From: Paenibacillus_AB hodogayensis | Lineage (GTDB): Bacteria; Bacillota; Bacilli; Paenibacillales; NBRC-103111 | Direction: 5' to 3' | NCBI RefSeq assembly: GCF_039536325.1 | Contig: NZ_BAAAYO010000001.1 | Span: 186,001 to 250,000 of the forward strand | Length of the DNA stretch: 64,000 nucleotides | In this document: positions 46,407 through 54,524 of the stretch, one piece after another | How the letters are laid out: each line of letters starts with the position of its first letter | How positions within the stretch are numbered: position 1 is the first letter of the stretch | The notes under the pieces: model-generated | Told to the model about the DNA's origin: nothing | The model's input: only the letters and a program-made list of their open reading frames with translations | The model's database searches: none | Made by a program: the position numbers and the translations under genes

Positions 46407-47636
46407 TCAGGACGGCATTCCGCTCTTGCGGTCGGTCGCAGGCAAAGGCGATGTCGAACCGTCCTGCTCCAGCGTTTTTTTCGCCCGATGCTCGAAATAA
46501 GGCACGGCTAGCAGACAGGCCAGCGAAATACCTATCAGCGCGTTAAACAAGCCTCCCCGAATATCGTCGAGAGACAGTACGATCAGGAGCATGCCGATCC
46601 GCGTGACGCAGATCAGCGTCTCCCTCCAGATCAGCAGCTTTGCCTGGTCGGGTATCGCATAAGGCTTCACCCATTTGATCTGCATCGTGTTCCATGCCGC
46701 CGCAAAGCAAAACAAACCTACGGCGGTCAGCACGTTGGAGACGATCAGCAGCGGTTTGGCGGGAACGAGCACGATCAAAAAGCCGGCGGCCACCAGCGTG
46801 CAGCCGATCATCAAGAGCGTACTGTCCTTCCAGCTGTATTTGCGATACAGGAACAGCCCGGCCAGCGTCGCGATCGTGTACAAGGCGTTAAGTCCGGCTA
46901 TCCAAAATTTATTTTCGGTTACGCTAAACGTAAAGACGAGCAGAAACAGCTGCTGAAATTGCAAAAATACGCCCGCGGCCAAGTTGGACGCGCTGAACCA
47001 GCGCAGCCCCGGCTTGCGCCGCAACTGTGTCCACAGCCAGGCGAACAGGGGCGTCCTGTCTCCGGCCGCGTGCTGATCCCGGCTGGATATTTTCGGCATG
47101 GCGAACGAGTATACGAGCATACAGACGAGAAAGACGAACATCAGCGCGAACGAGCCGAGATAACCGGTATAAAAAATCAAAACAGCGGACAGCAGCGGTA
47201 TGGCGAGGTTGAGGATTTGCTGAATGCTTCCCGTCACCGAGAAAAAACGGCCGAGCTCGGCGTTCGTGCCGCTCATCGAGACGCTCAGATTTTGCGCTGC
47301 GGCATAAAATCCGTACATGATGCCTACCGGTACCGCGATCATGGCGATCCACAGCAGCCGGTTGTCCACTTCGACGAACGACAACACGATAAAGGCGCTC
47401 GCTCCCGCGAAAGCGGATACGGCCAGCAGCGGCCGGACCGTCGTCCGGGCAAGCCAGCGCGCCGCGGCGGCGAAAGCGAACGCCCAAGTCAGGTAGACGA
47501 GCAGGTTGTACCAAGCCACTTCCGGAATGAGCCGGTTTTTCTCCCAAATAAACAGGTTAATAAAAATGCCGACATACACAAAAATCGTATTGCTCATCAA
47601 GTTCATCATCAGCCATCTTCTCAGCGCTTCCGACAT
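46407..47636 (-). CDS. Major facilitator superfamily transporter
   Basis: 409 aa with about twelve hydrophobic segments. It begins with SEALRRWLMMNLMSNTIFVYVGIFINLFIWE and has the central loop SSRDQHAAGDRTPLFAWLWTQLRRKPG between helices 6 and 7. ATG 47636 follows AGAGG by 7 bases, and the long N-terminal extension to 47753 is not needed. It stands upstream of the Fur-controlled exporter on the same strand but is separated from it by 260 bases containing that gene's own promoter. Export of a siderophore is possible by context; no specific motif shows it. Confidence 0.75.
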   Translation of the reverse strand: MSEALRRWLMMNLMSNTIFVYVGIFINLFIWEKNRLIPEVAWYNLLVYLTWAFAFAAAARWLARTTVRPLLAVSAFAGASAFIVLSFVEVDNRLLWIAMIAVPVGIMYGFYAAAQNLSVSMSGTNAELGRFFSVTGSIQQILNLAIPLLSAVLIFYTGYLGSFALMFVFLVCMLVYSFAMPKISSRDQHAAGDRTPLFAWLWTQLRRKPGLRWFSASNLAAGVFLQFQQLFLLVFTFSVTENKFWIAGLNALYTIATLAGLFLYRKYSWKDSTLLMIGCTLVAAGFLIVLVPAKPLLIVSNVLTAVGLFCFAAAWNTMQIKWVKPYAIPDQAKLLIWRETLICVTRIGMLLIVLSLDDIRGGLFNALIGISLACLLAVPYFEHRAKKTLEQDGSTSPLPATDRKSGMPS

Positions 47637-47800
47637 GCCGCTTCCTCTTTCCGCCTGTTCTACAGCTTGCCCCGGTAACCCTTCCGCCGGAGCCCCAACT
47701 AAGTATACTACCGTTTCGGCGGATTGACTCGGCGCGGCATCGAAAAAAAGCAAGTAAGCGCAAAAAAGATCAACTCGAAACGAAGCCCCGTGCCCATGCC

Positions 47801-47849
47801 AAAAAAGGGCTGTCCGGCGGCCGTATTTTCGGCCAGCGGAACAACCCTT
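47801..47849 (-). terminator. Terminator of the sco-bdh-hbd-thl operon
   Basis: On the minus strand AAGGGTTGTTCCGC-GGCC pairs imperfectly with GGCC-CGGACAGCCCTT and is followed by TTTTTTGG. It lies 40 bases past the thiolase stop. Confidence 0.65.
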
Positions 47850-47889
47850 CGTCGCAGCGTCTATTGGCTTGCCGCCGACATGGGCGGCG

Positions 47890-49083
47890 TCACCGCGCAG
47901 GCGACGTATTCTCGATCACAACCGCCACGCCCTGCCCGCCTCCGACGCATAAGGCGGCCAGTCCGTAGCGCTTGCTCCGCCTGCGCAGCTCGTAAGCCAA
48001 GGTCAGCAAAATACGCGCCCCGCTTGCGCCGACGGGGTGGCCGATGGCAATAGCTCCGCCATTGACGTTCATTCGTTCTCTATCCAGCCCCAGCTCCCGC
48101 TCGACGGCCAAAACCTGCACCGCGAACGCCTCATTGATCTCCGTCAGGTCCATATCCGCCACGGACAAGCCGCTGCGCGCAAGCGCGATGCGGGCGGCGG
48201 GAACCGGACCGAGCCCCATCACGTCCGGCTCCACGCCCGCAATTCCCCACGAGACGATGCGCGCAAGCGGCGTTCGTCCGTCCAGCTGGCTTTCGCCGGC
48301 CAGAACGAGAGAAGCGGCGCCGTCGTTAATGCCGCTTGCGTTGCCCGCGGTCACCGTGCCGCCTTCGCGGAGGAAAGCCGGACGCAGCTTGGCCAACTGG
48401 TCCGTCGACGTATCGCGCCGGATCAGCTCATCGTGCCGCACCTCGGTCGTCGACCCTCCGCGTCCGGCAACGTTCACGGCGACGATCTCCTCCGGCAGAG
48501 CCCCCGAATCAGTCGCTTCCACGGCACGCCGGTGACTGATGACAGTGTATTCGTCCTGAACTTCGCGGCCGATCGCGTAACGGGAAGCGATATTCTCCGC
48601 CGTCATCCCCATGCCGCAGCCGATGTAGGAATCGGTCAGCGTATTCAGCAGCATATCCTCGAGCTGCACATGGCCCAGCTTCATGCCGAACCGGCTGGCA
48701 AAGTCGGCATGTGGCGCCTGCGACATATTCTCTGCACCGCCGGCCAGACAAAGGCCCGCCTCCCCGAGCATGATGCTCTGGGCTGCGGAGATGACCGCCT
48801 GCATGCCGGAGCCGCACAGCCGGTTGACCGTCATTGCCGGCGTCTGCACCGGAATGCCGGCTCGCAAAGCGATATGCCGCGCCAAATACGAGGCGTCCTT
48901 GCTGGAATGAATGACATTGCCGTAGAAGACCTGCTCGATCCGCTCCGGCTCGACCGCCGCGCGACGCAACGCTTCCTTGGCGCTGATCAGCCCTAGTTCG
49001 GCGGCTCCCGTCTGCTTGAACGACTGGCCGAATGCCCCGAACGGGGTCCGCGCCCCTTCCAATATATAAACTTGCTCCGTCAT
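47890..49083 (-). CDS. Acetyl-CoA acetyltransferase (thiolase)
   Basis: 397 aa. All three catalytic positions are visible: nucleophile Cys in NRLCGSGMQ near residue 88, His in AIGHPVGASGAR near 350, and second Cys in ALCVGGGQG near 380. It would cleave acetoacetyl-CoA to two acetyl-CoA as the last step of the operon's pathway, or work in reverse for polyhydroxybutyrate synthesis. Its ATG overlaps the stop of the hydroxyacyl-CoA dehydrogenase gene (ATGA), with AAGGAG 11 bases upstream. Confidence 0.9.
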   Translation of the reverse strand: MTEQVYILEGARTPFGAFGQSFKQTGAAELGLISAKEALRRAAVEPERIEQVFYGNVIHSSKDASYLARHIALRAGIPVQTPAMTVNRLCGSGMQAVISAAQSIMLGEAGLCLAGGAENMSQAPHADFASRFGMKLGHVQLEDMLLNTLTDSYIGCGMGMTAENIASRYAIGREVQDEYTVISHRRAVEATDSGALPEEIVAVNVAGRGGSTTEVRHDELIRRDTSTDQLAKLRPAFLREGGTVTAGNASGINDGAASLVLAGESQLDGRTPLARIVSWGIAGVEPDVMGLGPVPAARIALARSGLSVADMDLTEINEAFAVQVLAVERELGLDRERMNVNGGAIAIGHPVGASGARILLTLAYELRRRSKRYGLAALCVGGGQGVAVVIENTSPAR

Positions 49084-50225
49084 GGACGACTCATCTCCTT
49101 TTTGTTGGCGATCAACGTCCGCAGCGTCCGCTCGCGTCCCGCAGCAGCCTGCTCCCGTGCCTCCGTATCGCCATAGTTGTAAAATCCGGCGCCGCTCTTC
49201 GTCCCGACACGTCCTTCGCGCACCCGGCCGCTCAGCTCCTGCGGGACGTCCGGCGCCGCGGAAAGCTGCGGGAACAAATTGTCCGCCACGCGCTCCCATA
49301 TGTCGAGACCGCCCAGATCGGATATGGCGAACGGCCCGTTCAAAGCCCAGCGCAAGCCGGGTCCTTCCGTCATGGCCCGGTCGATCTGTTCCGCGTCCGC
49401 TATTCCTTCTGCGAGCAGATGGCACGCTTCGCGCAGCACGGCGGCCTGCAGCCGGTTGGCGATAAAGCCGGGGCAATCTTTGCGCAGCACGACCGGCGAC
49501 TTGCCGCATTGCGCCAGCCATTCCGCGACTTGCCCGACAACGCCCGGGCGGGTATCCGGCAGTCCGACGATCTCGACCAGCGGGATAATGGCCGCGGGAT
49601 GAAAAAAATGCGCGATAACGAACCGGTCGGCATACGGCAGTCCGTCCGCAAGCGACCGGAGCGGCAGCGATGACGTATTGGAAGCGACAATAGCGTCCGC
49701 TCCCAATGCCGGAATTAAAGCAGCGTACAGCTCTCGTTTGATCGGCAAAAGCTCCGGTCCTGCCTCCAGCACAAAATCCGCCGGACGCACCGCCGCCTCC
49801 AAATGGCCGGTCGTTCGCAGGGTCCCCCGGTGCCTGGGGGACGGATCGGAGACGTTTCGCTCTTCCGCATGGCAAACTGCGCTATTCGAATCGCCGCTTC
49901 CGTCGGGCTCCGCGAAATGCCCAGTCGTTCGCAGCGTGTCCGAGCTGCGGGGCGAGGTCCGATTCATCTCGCCGCCTTCGTCAGGCTCCGCTTGATCGCC
50001 GGACACGCTTTGTCCGAGTAGGGCGCTGGGACCGCTCCTCTCACCGCAATTCAAGTCTGCCGCAGACAGCCTCGTCCGCACCTTGGCCAGCGCGGCCGGA
50101 TCGGGGTCGTACAGCGAGACGTCGAAGCCGTGCTTCACGAACAGCTCCGCCAAGCCGCCGCCCATCGTACCCGCGCCGAGAACGGCAATATACGGTTTCC
50201 TTGCAGCGCCAATACGCGTTTTCAT
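49080..50225 (-). CDS. 3-hydroxyacyl-CoA dehydrogenase with an in-frame repeat insertion
   Basis: 381 aa; the family usually has about 285-300. The Rossmann motif VLGAGTMGGG is near residue 16, the catalytic His region AHFFHPAAIIPLVEIV near 217, and the C-terminal helical domain (GLRWALNGPFAISDLGGLD) is intact. Residues about 58-141 are a foreign-looking Gly/Ser/Pro/Arg segment containing two TLRTTGH copies, encoded by degenerate repeats (49803-50054). Without it the length is near 297. ATG 50225 has AAAGGAG 8 bases upstream. Expected reaction: 3-hydroxybutyryl-CoA to acetoacetyl-CoA. Activity is doubtful because the insert enters the NAD domain. Confidence 0.8.
   Translation of the reverse strand: MKTRIGAARKPYIAVLGAGTMGGGLAELFVKHGFDVSLYDPDPAALAKVRTRLSAADLNCGERSGPSALLGQSVSGDQAEPDEGGEMNRTSPRSSDTLRTTGHFAEPDGSGDSNSAVCHAEERNVSDPSPRHRGTLRTTGHLEAAVRPADFVLEAGPELLPIKRELYAALIPALGADAIVASNTSSLPLRSLADGLPYADRFVIAHFFHPAAIIPLVEIVGLPDTRPGVVGQVAEWLAQCGKSPVVLRKDCPGFIANRLQAAVLREACHLLAEGIADAEQIDRAMTEGPGLRWALNGPFAISDLGGLDIWERVADNLFPQLSAAPDVPQELSGRVREGRVGTKSGAGFYNYGDTEAREQAAAGRERTLRTLIANKKEMSRP
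49803..50054. repeat. Degenerate direct-repeat block inside the hydroxyacyl-CoA dehydrogenase gene
   Basis: The motif AAATG-CC-GTCGTTCGCAG occurs at 49801 and 49915. A second motif, CGCCGCYTTCGTCRGGCTCCGC-like, occurs near 49892 and 49970. Small hairpins (GTCCCCC-GGGGGAC; GGACA-TGTCC) lie between them. The block keeps the reading frame open and has none of the conservation expected of the enzyme. Confidence 0.65.
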
Positions 50226-50269
50226 GGTAACACTCCTTTCGCGGGGCGCCAGTCGCGGACACCGCCGCG

Positions 50270-51046
50270 TCATTGGGCCGTGTAGCCGCCGTCGATCACG
50301 ATCGCCTGCCCGGTCACGCCTCCGGCCTTGCCGCTCGCCAAGTACACCGCATAGTCGGCGACTTCGTCCACGGAGAGCAGTCTGCGCTGCGGCACGAGCG
50401 GGTAAATGATCTCCTGGAGCACGCTATCCGGATCGGTTCCCCGGCTGCGAGCCAAGTCGGCAAGCTGGTTGCGCACCAGCGGCGTATCCACATAACCTGG
50501 ACATAGCGCATTGACCGTAATGCCATGCTGCGCCCCCTCCAGGGCGGCCACCTTCGTCAGGCCGATCAAGCCGTGTTTCGCGCTGTTGTAGGCCGCCTTG
50601 CCGGCAAAGCCGACCAGTCCGTTTATGGAAGCGATATTGATGATCCGCCCGTACCCGCGCCGTTTCATCTCCGGGAAGACGTGCCGGATCGCAATAAACG
50701 GCGCAGTCAGCATAATCCGCAGCATCCGCTCGAACTTGTCGACCGGAAACTGCTCCAGCATGGCGACATGCTGCATCCCGGCGTTGTTGATCAGCACGTC
50801 CACCCGGCCATAAAGAGCGGCAGCTTCATCCAAAGCCTCGGTTAGCTGCCGCTCGTCGGCTACGTCGCAGCGGATGCCGGCACAACGGTAGCCGGCCTCG
50901 CTCAAGCGTGCAGCCGCAGCCAGCGCCTGCTCCCCATCCAGGTCGCTCAGCACGACCGACGCGCCTTGCTCCGCGCACGCTTCGCCGATCCGGTAGCCGA
51001 TTCCCCCGGCAGCGCCGGTAATAAACACCACTTTCTCGTTCAGCAT
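50270..51046 (-). CDS. 3-hydroxybutyrate dehydrogenase
   Basis: 258 aa classical SDR: TGAAGGIG near residue 10, INNAG, Ser in IASINGLVG, YNSAKHG near 153, then NALCPGYVDTPLVRNQL, a stretch highly typical of BdhA/PhbD. It is NAD-dependent and converts D-3-hydroxybutyrate to acetoacetate. It lies between the CoA-transferase and hydroxyacyl-CoA dehydrogenase genes, making a complete ketone-body route with thiolase. Confidence 0.85.
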   Translation of the reverse strand: MLNEKVVFITGAAGGIGYRIGEACAEQGASVVLSDLDGEQALAAAARLSEAGYRCAGIRCDVADERQLTEALDEAAALYGRVDVLINNAGMQHVAMLEQFPVDKFERMLRIMLTAPFIAIRHVFPEMKRRGYGRIINIASINGLVGFAGKAAYNSAKHGLIGLTKVAALEGAQHGITVNALCPGYVDTPLVRNQLADLARSRGTDPDSVLQEIIYPLVPQRRLLSVDEVADYAVYLASGKAGGVTGQAIVIDGGYTAQ

Positions 51047-51082
51047 GTGCGCCGCCCCTCCTTGTTCTCGGTATCCGCCTGT

Positions 51083-51766
51083 TCAGTAAGCATCTCTTAT
51101 CAGTACCGCCTCGTCCACAAGCAGCTCCGGCTCGACCGTATCGCGCACCTGGTCGACCGTGCAGCCGACCGCCAGCTCGCGCAGCAGGAGCCCGTTTGCC
51201 GTCACGTCCAGCACCGCTTTTTCGGTAATGATCCGATGAACGACACCTTTGCCCGTGAGCGGCAAGCCGCAGCGGCTGACGATTTTGGGCGAGCCGTTTT
51301 TGGCCGTATGCTCCATGATCACGACAACCCGCTTCGCGCCATGCACCAGATCCATCGCGCCGCCCATCCCTTTCACCATCTTGCCGGGCACCATCCAATT
51401 CGCCAGATCCCCTTCGCCCGATACCTCCATCGCCCCCAAAATAGCCAGGTCGATATGACCGCCGCGAATCATCGCGAACGACTCGCTGCTGTCGAAGAAA
51501 GCCGCCCCGGTCTGCGCGGTCACCGTTTCCTTGCCGGCATTGATCAGGTCGGGATCGACCTCTGCTTCGCCCGGGTAAGGCCCGATGCCGAGCAGTCCGT
51601 TCTCGGACTGGAGCATCACCTGCACGCCGCCCGGTATATAATTGGCGACAAGCGTAGGCATGCCGATGCCCAAATTGACATAATCACCGTCGCTCAGCTC
51701 GCGGGAAGCCCGTCTGGCGATCTTCTCCCGCAGCGCTTGCATCGCGTCCGCGCCGTTTGCCGTCAT
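51083..51766 (-). CDS. scoB: 3-oxoacid (acetoacetate) CoA-transferase subunit B
   Basis: 227 aa. The catalytic Glu lies in LQSENGLLGIGP near residue 54. The MIRGGHIDLAILGAMEVS and GMGGAMDLVHGAKRVVVIMEH stretches are diagnostic of SCOT beta subunits. The start overlaps the subunit A stop (ATGA), so stoichiometric coupling is expected. It transfers CoA from succinyl-CoA or another donor to acetoacetate. Confidence 0.9.
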   Translation of the reverse strand: MTANGADAMQALREKIARRASRELSDGDYVNLGIGMPTLVANYIPGGVQVMLQSENGLLGIGPYPGEAEVDPDLINAGKETVTAQTGAAFFDSSESFAMIRGGHIDLAILGAMEVSGEGDLANWMVPGKMVKGMGGAMDLVHGAKRVVVIMEHTAKNGSPKIVSRCGLPLTGKGVVHRIITEKAVLDVTANGLLLRELAVGCTVDQVRDTVEPELLVDEAVLIRDAY

Positions 51767-52467
51767 TGCGCCGTCGCCTCCCTTGTCGTCCGTTTCTCGA
51801 TCCGCTTCTGCTGCTCGCCGACGACGAGCCTCTGGACGTAGACGCCGGGCGTATGGATCGAATCCGGCTCCAGCGCCCCGACCGGCACCAAGTGCTCGAC
51901 TTCGGCGATAGTAACGGCGGCAGCGGCAGCCATGACCGGGTTAAAATTGCGAGCCGTTTTGCGGTAAACGATATTCCCCGCGCCGTCGCCCTTCCAGCCG
52001 CGGATCAGACTGAAATCCGCCTTCAGCGCCGTTTCCAGCAAATAATCGCGCTCCCCGAATCGCCGCACCTCGCGTCCTTCGCCAACCGGCGTGCCGACTC
52101 CGGCCGGGGTATAAAAAGCCGGGATGCCGGCGCCCCCGGCGCGAATCCGCTCCGCCAGCGTTCCTTGCGGCACCAACTCGACTTCCAGTTCGCCGGACAG
52201 CATCTGCCGCTCGAACTCTTTGTTCTCCCCGACATACGAGCCGACGATTTTCCGAATCTGCTTTCGTCTCAGCAGCAGTCCCAGTCCCCAGTCGTCAACG
52301 CCGCAATTGTTGGAAATGACCGTCAGCTCCTTAACCTCCGACTCCGCCAACGCGACAATCAGGTTTTCCGGAATGCCGACCAGCCCGAAGCCTCCCACCA
52401 TCACCGTCGCCCCGTCGCGGATGTCCGATACCGCGTCGCGAAAGACGGTATATACCGGCTTGCCCAT
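51763..52467 (-). CDS. scoA: 3-oxoacid (acetoacetate) CoA-transferase subunit A
   Basis: 234 aa. The GGFGLVGIPENLI motif near residue 25 and ISNNCGVDDWGLG near 52 are typical of SCOT alpha subunits. AAGGAG is 8 bases before ATG 52467. It is the first gene of a five-gene operon preceded by a sigma-54 promoter and a leader of about 115 bases. Confidence 0.9.
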   Translation of the reverse strand: MGKPVYTVFRDAVSDIRDGATVMVGGFGLVGIPENLIVALAESEVKELTVISNNCGVDDWGLGLLLRRKQIRKIVGSYVGENKEFERQMLSGELEVELVPQGTLAERIRAGGAGIPAFYTPAGVGTPVGEGREVRRFGERDYLLETALKADFSLIRGWKGDGAGNIVYRKTARNFNPVMAAAAAVTIAEVEHLVPVGALEPDSIHTPGVYVQRLVVGEQQKRIEKRTTREATAQ

Positions 52468-52593
52468 ACGAATCGCTCCTTTTCCTGTACATTTTCGCCA
52501 AATCGTTCCCTTTGCTTCATCCGCTTGGATGCAGCCTGAAGCGGAGCGCCGGGTCCATCGGACCGGCTTTGATTACGCACCACTCTTATATGT

Positions 52594-52610
52594 AGCAATA
52601 ATCGTGCCAA
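52594..52610 (-). promoter_or_regulatory. Sigma-54 (-24/-12) promoter of the sco operon
   Basis: On the minus strand the sequence is TTGGCACGATTATTGCT, a full match to TTGGCACG-N4-TTGCW with GG and GC 10 bases apart. It is 127-143 bases upstream of scoA. A sigma-54 activator is encoded at 54525-56027. Confidence 0.88.
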
Positions 52611-52688
52611 TCAAGCTCGGCTAACCTTGATATATTGATTTTCAGCCAGGAGCTTTACGGGCCGGTTAGCGGAAGACAGCGTAGTTGA

Positions 52689-52848
52689 GCATTGAGGGCA
52701 GATCCAGCCAGCGGCCCGGGCAGCGGACTTGGCGAAGGGCGGCATCCAGTAAGCGGGTTAAGCAGCGCAATTGGGCAATGAAGCCAGATCCAGTCAGCGG
52801 GTCAAGCGGCGCAATTGGGCAATGGGCCAGATCCGTTCAGCGGGTGGA
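52689..52848. repeat. Tandem repeat, about 44-bp period, upstream of the sigma-54 promoter
   Basis: Two well-kept units (52751-52795 and 52796-52838) share AGCGGGTYAAGC-GCGCAATTGGGCAATG-GCCAGATCC. A degenerate unit with GCAGATCCAGCCAGCGG precedes them (52689-52728) and a partial unit follows. Each good unit has the near-palindrome GCGCAATTGGGC (52765 and 52809, 44 bases apart). The position, about 155-250 bases upstream of the -24/-12 promoter, fits upstream activator sites. There are no open frames with ribosome binding sites here. Confidence 0.65.
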
Positions 52849-52940
52849 CATCGCTTTGGCACCGGTTTGGCATGCACCACGCATCGAGGAAATTCCTGAA
52901 TTCCGGAAAATGACCAAGACCATTCCGTTATATCGGAAAC

Positions 52941-52985
52941 AAAAAAAGCAAGCTCTCATGACCGCGTTTCCCGTCATGGCTTGCC
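52941..52985 (-). terminator. Terminator of the UDPGP-family gene
   Basis: On the minus strand GCAAGC-CATGAC pairs with GTCATG-GCTTGC around GGGAAACGCG and is followed by TTTTTTTG. Confidence 0.75.
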
Positions 52986-53017
52986 CTTCCTGGCTTGCCC
53001 TTCCTTGCATCCTTCGC

Positions 53018-54376
53018 TTACTCCAGAAGCGACTTCACAGTTTCCGGCGTTAGCCCCTCGCCGTCACCGGAGACGAGCGGCGGTATTTCGATATCGCGCT
53101 CCGCCAGAAGCTGCGGGTCCGCGCCCGCTCTCAGCAACCAGGCGCGATGCTGGTCGAGCAATAGTCGGCGGGCCGTGGCCGGACTGTCCGTCCCCTCCTT
53201 GTTTTTGACCGGAGCGAACTCCTCCTCCCGGCGTATGCTCCATACGGTCATCCGTTCCGCCAACGGAAACAAATCGAAAATAAACCGTTCGAATTTGTAA
53301 CCGTTCGGTTGTTCCGGCACAATTGCGTTTCCCCGCTCGTCGACCGTGCGGATTTTTTTGTGTGCGGCATGGTAAGCGAGCCCGGCATCCGCATGCGCTT
53401 CGATAAAATCCAGCCGGAACAGGTGGATCGACAAATTGCCCAGACCGTACTTCAGCCGCCCGCTGTCGTCGGTCTCGTACTGAAGAGACTGCGGCACCTC
53501 CGTGTATTCGACCACGGCCGGACGCCCGTCCCGCAGGCATAATATGCCTACCTTCTCTTCCGGGTACGCCTTCTGCGCCACCTTCGTCGCAATCGGGTTG
53601 CCGAAATGAGCGGCAGCCCCGACGAACAGCGGTTCGGCGATCCGGATCAGCGCGTTATCGACGTTGTAATAAAAGACCCACTCGATGCCTCTTCGCCGCA
53701 TGTCGGCCAAACCGCCGGACTGCTTCAGCGAGGCGAAGGCGTCGCCGTTACCGCTGGCCGCGAGTCCGATCTCGCCGGGGGCCGACAGCATGATGCGGCC
53801 CGCTTCGTCCAGCGAGGGCATCGAATGCTGGCGGAAAAAGAACAGTTGGTCCGGCTCATAGCCGAAATTGCCGTTGACCGCAAAAAAACGTACCGTTTCG
53901 TCGTGGTTATCCCCGCTCGTCATGATATACCACGGTATGGTCTTTCCCACCGATTGCGACAAGCGCAGAAGCCGCTCGGCCTGCAATTGAAACAAGGTTT
54001 TGCCCGACGGCAGCCCGATGTCGTACGTGCCCTTCGGTCCCTCGTGCCCAAGCCGGCTGCCCTGCCCTCCCGCCACGACGAATGCCGCCACCTTGCCGGC
54101 GCCAAGCAGTTCCAGCCCTCTTTGCGTCAGCCGTTCGCGTTCCCGTTCCTCCAACGCCTCCGCCTCGCAAGACTCGATCGGGGTAATCGTGCCAGCATCG
54201 CTTGCTCCGGCATGCGCTTGTTGCGCCAGTCCGGCAATAGCCGGCAAATCCAGCCGCTCGATCTGCTCGAGCAGCCTGCTCCGGTCCGGAGCGGACAACG
54301 TATCGTAAAATTGCAGCAAATGCTCCTGCCCGCAGGCGGATAGTTTATGTGCCAATTGCTCGTACCGGTGATTCAC
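53018..54376 (-). CDS. UDPGP-family (AGX1/UAP1-like) nucleotidyltransferase
   Basis: 452 aa with a GTG start (GGAGGGAGG 5 bases upstream). The motif VVAGGQGSRLGHEGPKGTYD near residue 98, then LPSGKTLFQ, matches the eukaryotic-type UDP-N-acetylhexosamine/UDP-sugar pyrophosphorylases, not bacterial GalU or GlmU. It would make a UDP-sugar from a sugar 1-phosphate and UTP. Bacterial members are patchily distributed. It stands between the sco operon and its likely regulator, with its own terminator. The sugar specificity is unknown. Confidence 0.82.
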   Translation of the reverse strand: MNHRYEQLAHKLSACGQEHLLQFYDTLSAPDRSRLLEQIERLDLPAIAGLAQQAHAGASDAGTITPIESCEAEALEERERERLTQRGLELLGAGKVAAFVVAGGQGSRLGHEGPKGTYDIGLPSGKTLFQLQAERLLRLSQSVGKTIPWYIMTSGDNHDETVRFFAVNGNFGYEPDQLFFFRQHSMPSLDEAGRIMLSAPGEIGLAASGNGDAFASLKQSGGLADMRRRGIEWVFYYNVDNALIRIAEPLFVGAAAHFGNPIATKVAQKAYPEEKVGILCLRDGRPAVVEYTEVPQSLQYETDDSGRLKYGLGNLSIHLFRLDFIEAHADAGLAYHAAHKKIRTVDERGNAIVPEQPNGYKFERFIFDLFPLAERMTVWSIRREEEFAPVKNKEGTDSPATARRLLLDQHRAWLLRAGADPQLLAERDIEIPPLVSGDGEGLTPETVKSLLE

Positions 54377-54524
54377 GCAAGCCTCCCTCCGGCGCAGCCA
54401 AAATGTCCTGGCACCTGGTTGCCCAATGACCCGCTGCGCCTCATTTTACGGTTTATGCGTCATTCCATAGATTTGTCTCATGACTCGGTTTCGTCTCGCC
54501 GCCTCAGGGTCCGGCTTCCGACCG

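Noticed and set aside
49084..49875. N-terminal 264-codon extension of the thiolase frame
   Set aside because: It lies over the hydroxyacyl-CoA dehydrogenase gene in another frame. The thiolase family starts at 49083, where a Shine-Dalgarno sequence is present.
52689..52848. Possible CRISPR array
   Set aside because: There are only two good units, directly abutting, with no unique spacers of constant length and no cas genes.
52685..53053. 122-codon open frame over the tandem repeats
   Set aside because: It begins with no ribosome binding site and spans repeats and a terminator, so it is a by-product of the repeats.
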